This document shows, one piece after another, positions 13,973 to 18,487 of a DNA stretch of 18,487 nt (position 1 is the first letter of the stretch; each line of letters begins with the position of its first letter). Origin of the DNA: Candidatus Roizmanbacteria bacterium CG_4_9_14_0_2_um_filter_39_13. Lineage in GTDB: Bacteria; Patescibacteriota; Microgenomatia; UBA1406; GWC2-37-13. The position numbers and the translations under genes are program-made. The notes below the pieces were generated by a model. That model saw nothing but the letters and a program-made list of their open reading frames with translations. It was not told the origin of the DNA and searched no databases. The stretch lies in NCBI GenBank assembly GCA_002788865.1, contig PFSC01000008.1, positions 1-18,487 on the forward strand, given 5' to 3'.

Positions 13973-14776
13973 TTAATCAAATAACTCCAGACTTACACAG
14001 TGTACGCTTCCTCCACCTTTGATATATTCGCTCATGGGAACTGTTGAAATCAGATCCACGTGGGGACGAAGTTGGTCTTTTAGTTCGTCAGAAATCCCTT
14101 GGGTCAAAATTGCCTTTCCTTCGATAGTCACCATATTACATGCAAACATTTTATTATCTTCATCTGTAGTTTGAATAATCTGTTTGAAATGTTTTTTGAT
14201 TGTATTCACACCTTCTTGAGTGAATGCTCCAAAATTTGCCAAAGCCACATCTTCGTTTATAGGCGCAAAACATGTATCAAGATGATAATAAAAGTCGTCG
14301 ATAAGTTCAATCGATATGACTTCTGTATCAAGAAATGAGTTGAGGTGCGAGGCTGCATTTTTTGAAGAACGCTTTCCCCAGCCAAAAAAATATCGATCTT
14401 CAAGTTTGACAAAGTCACCGCCTTCAAAAAAAATATCCTCTGGAAATTCACAGATTGCATACTCTTTCTCAGCAAGAAAACGATCTACGCATGCAACTTC
14501 TTTTCGTCTTTCTTTGTATTTGAACTGAGCCTTAATAAAGATATTTTTTTCGATATGTCCAGTGTCTGTAGTAAAGACTTGGTCGGGAAGCTCGGGTTCT
14601 GCGGGGATCTCGGCATACCTTACTCCAAGTGCATCGTATGCATATTTGAGTGTTCCACACTGTTCAAGGGCTTTTGCTTTATCAATGGGGTTATCTTTAC
14701 TCATCCAAGGATTTATTTCATATCTGATATCATAAAAGGTAGGTGGACAAAGGAGCAGAGATTTGAATTTTGCCAT
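13973..14776 (-). CDS. dimethylargininase/amidinotransferase-superfamily hydrolase
   Basis: A 267-residue member of the guanidino-group modifying superfamily that includes arginine deiminase and dimethylarginine dimethylaminohydrolase. The catalytic set is visible: EGGD at 118-121, His165 in FYYHLDTCF, and Cys260 in GGGSVHCVSLE close to the C-terminus. Gly-Gly-Ser before HC and single-domain size favour the DDAH-like branch over classical arginine deiminase (about 410 residues). The segment QVFTTDTGHI replaces the usual VFTANAG or RD sequence, so the substrate is uncertain; arginine, methylarginines or ornithine-related compounds are possible. No polyamine or arginine genes are adjacent. The promoter at 14783-14788 predicts a leaderless transcript. 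Confidence 0.82.
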   Translation of the reverse strand: MAKFKSLLLCPPTFYDIRYEINPWMSKDNPIDKAKALEQCGTLKYAYDALGVRYAEIPAEPELPDQVFTTDTGHIEKNIFIKAQFKYKERRKEVACVDRFLAEKEYAICEFPEDIFFEGGDFVKLEDRYFFGWGKRSSKNAASHLNSFLDTEVISIELIDDFYYHLDTCFAPINEDVALANFGAFTQEGVNTIKKHFKQIIQTTDEDNKMFACNMVTIEGKAILTQGISDELKDQLRPHVDLISTVPMSEYIKGGGSVHCVSLELFD

Positions 14777-14782
14777 TTGACA

Positions 14783-14788
14783 ATTATA
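14783..14788 (-). promoter_or_regulatory. -10 box of the dimethylargininase-like gene, leaderless
   Basis: TATAAT on the minus strand lies 6 nt before the ATG at 14774-14776. Confidence 0.6.
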
Positions 14789-14848
14789 GTCATACTTTTT
14801 TCAAAAAAGCAATATATATTTTTCGAAAATTACTAATTTTTTGTAAAT

Positions 14849-15415
14849 ATGCCTACATCAGGAACAAAAATTGAAGATTTCATCTCAAAATCGGGAAAGA
14901 ACATTATTCTGAGATATATCCACGAAAATGATGCCGAGGAGTTGTTTCGATATGTTAACGAACTCTCAAAAGAGGATACCTTTATTCGTTTTTCCGGAGA
15001 AACAGTACCTTTAATCGAAGAGAAAGAATATTTACAAGCTCAAATTGAAAAACTTGAGAAAGGAGATGTGACCCCGATAGTTGCAACGCACCATGACAAG
15101 ATCATTGGAAATTCTTCCATAGAAAGAAACCTAGTCGATAAGCGTCGTGGACTGCATACCGGGAATTTTGGAATGGCTGTGTCCGCCGAGTATCGGGGTG
15201 ATTGGATCGGTGAAAAACTTATGAGAACAGTTATCGATCAAGCAAAGAAGCATATGCAGGGATTAAGAATCATTCGCTTGACCGTGTATGGCAGTAACAA
15301 CACGGCTCAAAATCTGTATAAAAAAATGGGATTTCTAGAATGCGGAAGATTGCCAAAGGGAGTGCTCTATAGGGGCACATACTTAGATATGATTGAGATG
15401 TACTTGGAAATTTAG
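14849..15415 (+). CDS. GNAT-family N-acetyltransferase
   Basis: A 188-residue GNAT protein that would transfer an acetyl group from acetyl-CoA. The fold is recognisable from NIILRYIHENDAEELFRYVNELS at the start, the central strand NFGMAVSAEYRGDWIGEKLMRTVIDQAKK (acetyl-CoA pyrophosphate loop, R-x-x-W-I-G-E), and the C-terminal LTVYGSNNTAQNLYKKMGFLECG followed by MIEMYLEI. This order resembles RimJ/RimL and diamine or aminoglycoside acetyltransferase-like proteins, but the acceptor cannot be named. It diverges from the dimethylargininase-like gene across a 72-nt AT-rich spacer. A palindromic repeat begins 6 nt after its TAG stop. Confidence 0.85.
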   Translation: MPTSGTKIEDFISKSGKNIILRYIHENDAEELFRYVNELSKEDTFIRFSGETVPLIEEKEYLQAQIEKLEKGDVTPIVATHHDKIIGNSSIERNLVDKRRGLHTGNFGMAVSAEYRGDWIGEKLMRTVIDQAKKHMQGLRIIRLTVYGSNNTAQNLYKKMGFLECGRLPKGVLYRGTYLDMIEMYLEI

Positions 15416-15421
15416 GAAAAT

Positions 15422-15450
15422 TGTCATCCCGCACTTGATGCGGGATCCAG
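15422..15450. repeat. TGTCATCC...GGATCCAG palindrome, left flank of GIY-YIG gene
   Basis: A 29-nt unit with perfect 8-bp arms ATCCCGCA (15426-15433) and TGCGGGAT (15439-15446) around loop CTTGA. It begins 6 nt after the GNAT stop and ends 3 nt before the GIY-YIG ATG. It matches the reverse complement of 15750-15778 at 24 of 29 positions. Confidence 0.9.
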
Positions 15451-15453
15451 AAA

Positions 15454-15747
15454 ATGTCAAAGAACTATTTTATCTACATTTTAGCAAGTAAACGAAATGG
15501 GACTCTTTATATTGGGGTTACGTCAAATCTTGTTAGAAGAGTCTGGCAACATAAAGAAAAAGTTGCTGACGGGTTTACATCTCAATATAATGTATCGATT
15601 CGTGTTTATTATGAAACATATAGTTCTATAGAAGATGCTATTAAGAGAGAGAAGTAATTAAAGGTTTGGAAGCGAAAGTGGAAGCTTGATCTTATTGAAG
15701 AAAAAAATCCTCAGTGGATTGATTTATATCAAGAAATTATAAAATAA
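15454..15747 (+). pseudogene. GIY-YIG endonuclease-like protein, interrupted by TAA
   Basis: A small single-domain GIY-YIG protein of the YhbQ/UvrC-like type. FIYILASKRNGTLYIGVTSNLVRRVWQHKEK holds the two tyrosines, the glycine and the arginine of the active site, and AIKREK gives the conserved glutamate region. TAA at 15655-15657 follows, where the family normally reads REKQLK, so CAA (Gln) to TAA is the simplest explanation. The same frame continues with LKVWKRKWKLDLIEEKNPQWIDLYQEIIK, the expected C-terminus, and ends at TAA 15745-15747. The truncated product has 67 of about 97 residues. The ORF is tightly enclosed by inverted copies of the palindromic repeat, 3 nt and 2 nt from its ends. 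Confidence 0.8.
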
Positions 15748-15749
15748 TA

Positions 15750-15778
15750 CTGGATCCTGAATCGAGTTCAGGATGACA
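15750..15778. repeat. TGTCATCC...GGATCCAG palindrome, right flank of GIY-YIG gene (inverted)
   Basis: A 29-nt unit with arms CCTGAA and TTCAGG around a 5-nt loop, inverted relative to 15422-15450 and identical to 12849-12877. It lies 2 nt after the GIY-YIG stop and 5 nt beyond the lysS stop. On the minus strand it is followed by an A/T-rich run and may terminate lysS. Confidence 0.9.
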
Positions 15779-15783
15779 GAAAA

Positions 15784-17901
15784 TTATTTCTTCAATTCTT
15801 CTATATCTTGAAACACCGCAATGAGTGTGCTCATGTGGTCACCCAGGTCAAGATTCAATCCATCGACTCCCATTTTGATTTCTTCTCGATCAATCTTTGC
15901 GGCAAATGCCTTGTCTTTGAATTTCTTCATGACTGACTTTGCTTCCATGCCGTCAAATCCGGTCGGTCTCATGAGACTATACGCATACAAAAGTCCCGAA
16001 AGTTCATCACATGCAATGAGAGCAAAATCGATCCTCGATTTTGGTGGGGTATCTGTCCTCTTTGATCCGAATGCATGAGCCGAAACTGCTTCAATAAGCT
16101 CACGTGGATATTTCCATTCTGCAAACCACTTGAGCGATTCATTTGGATGTTCGTCAGGATGCTTGTCATAATCCAGATCATGGAGAAGTCCAGTAAGGTA
16201 CCAAAGTTCCTTATTCCCACCGAATTCTTTTGCATAGGCTTTCATAGCAAGTGCCACCATTTTAGCGTGCAGTCGTTGGTACGGCTCTTGAACATGTTTT
16301 TCCAAAAGTTCTTGTGCTTCTTTTTGAGAGGGAAGACTGGAGAGATCAGAGTCTTTTTTTGGTTCAGAATTTGGCTTTTGAGTTGGAGCCGTTTGAAATG
16401 AAATCTGAGGATAAATTTCTTTGGTAAGTGCATCAATTTCTCGCCTCATTTGGGGGAATAGTGTCCCTTCGCGCGCTGTGACATCTTCCAAAAACCAGAA
16501 TATCCGTTCACTATGTCCGTATCCACTCACTGGTGGCATGCCATATTCAAGCATCTCGACATAGTCGATATCAAGCATCTGGGCTTCATCGTCCCCGTGC
16601 TCTCTCATTTTTTGTTGATCTAAGAATTGATTGAGTTGATATTCAGGATCGTTGATTTCGGTATAGCCATTCCCAAGTTCTGATCCAGCAAGGATTATAT
16701 GAAACCGTTCGGTGATTCGTGCATCGTCGTCTTTTACTTTTGCAAGCGGAGACATGAATGCGGGTTCATTGATGAGAAATGCCGGTCCTGAAATATCTTT
16801 GCGAATGACTTTCCATAAATTATCGATGAGTCGATTGCGGTTGATCGCACCCGTTAGTTCGACATTTTCTTTTTTCAATGCCACAAGCATTTCATCATCT
16901 GTTGAGGAAAAGATATCAATACCAAATCGTTCTTTTATTGATCCTGCATAGTCAACCTCTTTCCAATCGTCTGCAAGATCAAAGGTATGACCTCGTGTCG
17001 TAAATTTTGTTTTATCATATACAACATTTCCAATATGTCGGAACATCTCGACAAGCATTTTCATATTGTCTTGATAGTTTGCATACGCCCAGTACCACTC
17101 AACTTGGTAGTATTCCTGAAGATGCTCATCTGAGAGTCCTTCATTTCGGAAGTTTGGTCCAATCGTAAATATTTTGTAAAATCCAGCACCAATGAGTCTT
17201 TTTTGATAGAGTTCGGTAGAAATCCTCAGATAAAAATCTTGATCGAGTGCATTGTGATGGGTGGTAAAGGGAGCAGCATCTGCGCCTCCCGTCACATGTT
17301 CCATGACTGGCGTCTCAACTTCGATAAACCCACGACTCTGCAAAAATTCTCGATTTGCTTTGAAAAATTGTGCCTTTCTTTTGAAGAGCTCTTTTTTCTC
17401 AGAGTTTATTTCAAGATCGACATATCGTCTGCGAAATTGTTGTTCTTTGTCATCCAGACTATTGGGCATTGGGCGGATACTTTTTGCAAGAAGTTTGATG
17501 ATGCTTGCGAAGATCGTTATCTGCCCTTGTTTAGTTTTGTCAATTTTCCCTGAAACCTGAAGAAAATCTCCGATATCAATAAGTTTCAGTTCATTCCATC
17601 CAAGCTCTGACATTTTCAAATCATTTTGAAGTTCATCCTTTTTTATGGCAATTTGAATTGTTCCTGATTCATCCTGAAGGTCGCCAAAGATGAGTTTTCC
17701 ATGCTCACGCTTTGAGACAAGTCTTCCTGCAAGGCTGTGTTTTTTTCCCGAATGAGCATCAAAATTGTCATTTATTTCCTTATTGAGAAGATCTTTTTTT
17801 GCAAAGGATGGGTATGGATTTATTCCAAGCGCTCGGAGCTTTTTCATGTTTTCTATTCTTTGTTTTCTTTGACCGATAAGGTCGCTTGTTGTCTTGTCCA
17901 T
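15784..17901 (-). CDS. lysS: lysine--tRNA ligase (class II) fused to a C-terminal HD hydrolase domain
   Basis: Residues 1 to about 495 form a class II LysRS. An N-terminal OB-fold anticodon-binding domain (HSLAGRLVSKREHGKLIFGDLQD) is followed by RRRYVDLEIN, the motif 2 region FRNEGLSDEHLQEYYQVEWYWAYANY, and motif 3 with GMPPVSGYGHSERIFWFLED. Motifs 2 and 3 are unusual: the common NPEFTMLE and GIGIDRL are replaced, although the motif 3 arginine is kept. After a polar linker (about 500-540) comes an HD metal-dependent phosphohydrolase domain: His545, His574-Asp575 in GLLHDLDYDKHPDEH, His609 and Asp632. It ends with KSVMKKFKDKAFAAKIDREEI, typical of a stand-alone HD family. At 705 residues it is about 200 longer than ordinary LysRS. 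The -10 box 6 nt before the ATG indicates a leaderless mRNA. Confidence 0.93.
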   Translation of the reverse strand: MDKTTSDLIGQRKQRIENMKKLRALGINPYPSFAKKDLLNKEINDNFDAHSGKKHSLAGRLVSKREHGKLIFGDLQDESGTIQIAIKKDELQNDLKMSELGWNELKLIDIGDFLQVSGKIDKTKQGQITIFASIIKLLAKSIRPMPNSLDDKEQQFRRRYVDLEINSEKKELFKRKAQFFKANREFLQSRGFIEVETPVMEHVTGGADAAPFTTHHNALDQDFYLRISTELYQKRLIGAGFYKIFTIGPNFRNEGLSDEHLQEYYQVEWYWAYANYQDNMKMLVEMFRHIGNVVYDKTKFTTRGHTFDLADDWKEVDYAGSIKERFGIDIFSSTDDEMLVALKKENVELTGAINRNRLIDNLWKVIRKDISGPAFLINEPAFMSPLAKVKDDDARITERFHIILAGSELGNGYTEINDPEYQLNQFLDQQKMREHGDDEAQMLDIDYVEMLEYGMPPVSGYGHSERIFWFLEDVTAREGTLFPQMRREIDALTKEIYPQISFQTAPTQKPNSEPKKDSDLSSLPSQKEAQELLEKHVQEPYQRLHAKMVALAMKAYAKEFGGNKELWYLTGLLHDLDYDKHPDEHPNESLKWFAEWKYPRELIEAVSAHAFGSKRTDTPPKSRIDFALIACDELSGLLYAYSLMRPTGFDGMEAKSVMKKFKDKAFAAKIDREEIKMGVDGLNLDLGDHMSTLIAVFQDIEELKK

Positions 17902-17907
17902 ATAAGT

Positions 17908-17913
17908 ATTATA
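17908..17913 (-). promoter_or_regulatory. extended -10 box of lysS, leaderless
   Basis: On the minus strand TGC-TATAAT lies 6 nt before the lysS ATG (17899-17901), an extended -10 in the same position as at serS. Confidence 0.65.
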
Positions 17914-17933
17914 GCAATGAAGAATCGCAATAA

Positions 17934-17950
17934 TAACGCAATATGCGTTA
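17934..17950 (-). terminator. hairpin at the greA stop, possible weak terminator
   Basis: TAACGCA (17934-17940) and TGCGTTA (17944-17950) form perfect 7-bp arms around ATA, with the greA stop codon inside the stem. On the minus strand TTATTATTG follows, a poor T-run. Its place about 20-36 nt upstream of the lysS -10 box also allows an operator role. Confidence 0.35.
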
Positions 17951-18409
17951 TTTTTTTATTTTGAGGATTTTGTATTTGAGTTTTCCTGCAGGTACTTCAA
18001 CGATGACGATGTCTCCTTCTTTTTTCCCGAGGAATGCTTTTCCTATGGGAGAGGTAGAGGAGAGCTTGTTGTTGAGGGGATTTGCCTCAAATTCACCAAC
18101 GATTGAGTAGGATTCTTCTTTGCCATCTTTTTCTACTATCACATTTGTGCCAACTGTGATGCTGTTTGAAGTAGTTGAAGTTATGATTTCAGCTTTTTTG
18201 ATGAGTTCTTCTATCTCTTGAATACGTCCTTCAACGAATGCGATTTCCTCTTTTGCAGCCTGATATTCACTATTTTCGGACAAATCGCCCATAGCACGAG
18301 CTTTGGCGAGTCGGTCGACTGCTTTTGCACGACGAGGGCCGATCAAATCATCATGTTCTAATTTGAGATTATCAAAGCCTTCTTGTGTAAACTGTATTTT
18401 GTTTGGCAT
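17948..18409 (-). CDS. greA: transcription elongation factor GreA
   Basis: GreA enters the secondary channel of stalled, backtracked RNA polymerase and stimulates cleavage of the transcript 3' end. The 153-residue protein has normal length. The N-terminal coiled coil runs from about residue 8 to 76, with the tip motif GDLSENSEYQAAKEE supplying the catalytic acidic residues Asp42 and Glu45. The C-terminal FKBP-like domain ends in SPIGKAFLGKKEGDIVIVEVPAGKLKYKILKIKK, the usual GreA signature. GreA is favoured over GreB by the DLSEN tip and overall length. It lies 46 nt upstream of lysS, which has its own promoter. No clear -10 box or Shine-Dalgarno is seen before the ATG. Confidence 0.95.
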   Translation of the reverse strand: MPNKIQFTQEGFDNLKLEHDDLIGPRRAKAVDRLAKARAMGDLSENSEYQAAKEEIAFVEGRIQEIEELIKKAEIITSTTSNSITVGTNVIVEKDGKEESYSIVGEFEANPLNNKLSSTSPIGKAFLGKKEGDIVIVEVPAGKLKYKILKIKK

Positions 18410-18437
18410 AAGTTGGATTCAAGTTTCTAACGCAACA

Positions 18438-18487
18438 CTAACTGTTAATAAGTTCTTCAAAGACTTCATAAGGTTTTTTAAATTCAA
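18438..18487 (-). CDS. C-terminal end of an unidentified ORF, cut by the window edge
   Basis: On the minus strand a frame is open from the window edge to TAG at 18438-18440 and reads EFKKPYEVFEELINS. The KxPxEVF pattern recalls the end of IS30-type transposases, but 15 residues are too few to name it, and chance openness is possible. Confidence 0.3.
   Translation of the reverse strand, partial: EFKKPYEVFEELINS

Noticed and set aside
1..18487. Genetic code 25 (UGA = Gly) for the whole segment, suggested by the deformylase TGA
   Set aside because: TGA ends leuB, the IMPDH-like gene and the four-helix gene at natural C-termini. Reading through would give long antisense extensions or fuse the four-helix protein to GuaA. 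All long ORFs are free of internal TGA, which would not be expected under code 25.

Overview
This is an AT-rich, gene-dense bacterial segment with no rRNA, tRNA or CRISPR visible. The compact layout, the near absence of Shine-Dalgarno motifs, several start codons lying only 5-6 nt after a TATAAT box, and an IMP dehydrogenase without its CBS domains suggest a small-genome lineage such as Patescibacteria/CPR. That placement is an inference. The code is standard: TGA ends leuB (2207-2209), the IMPDH-like gene and the four-helix gene, and reading through any of these would run far into a neighbour or fuse it to one.

Layout. 1-1132: a peptide deformylase gene broken by TGA, then a DUF559 endonuclease gene also broken by TGA and bracketed by C/T-rich hairpin repeats. 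1154-5012: leuB (+), then an aquaporin, serS and a membrane protein on the minus strand. 5025-13912: a purine block. On the minus strand it holds an XTP/dITP pyrophosphatase paired with a purine phosphoribosyltransferase, then adenosine deaminase-family, guaB lacking CBS domains, a four-helix (S23/IVP-like) gene, guaA and a divergent IMPDH paralogue. A purF-like amidotransferase is on the plus strand. 13973-18487: a dimethylargininase-superfamily hydrolase, a GNAT acetyltransferase, a broken GIY-YIG gene, lysS with a fused C-terminal HD domain, greA, and the tail of an unidentified ORF.

Working together: PRPP transferases (purF-like, PRT), IMP to XMP to GMP enzymes (guaB, guaA), purine deamination and nucleotide-pool sanitation sit within 9 kb, so this looks like a purine salvage/interconversion neighbourhood. 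SerRS, LysRS-HD, GreA and the disrupted deformylase belong to translation and transcription.

The most unusual signal is a recurring architecture. Three unrelated small accessory ORFs (DUF559, four-helix, GIY-YIG) are each enclosed by their own family of flanking repeats that run to within 0-12 nt of the ORF ends. Each array begins 1-6 nt after the stop codon of an ordinary host gene. The GIY-YIG repeat pair also occurs twice without an ORF, and an unrelated palindrome of the same general style is inserted in frame into guaA. Two of the three cassette ORFs carry one in-frame stop, which suggests repeat-flanked cassettes in turnover.
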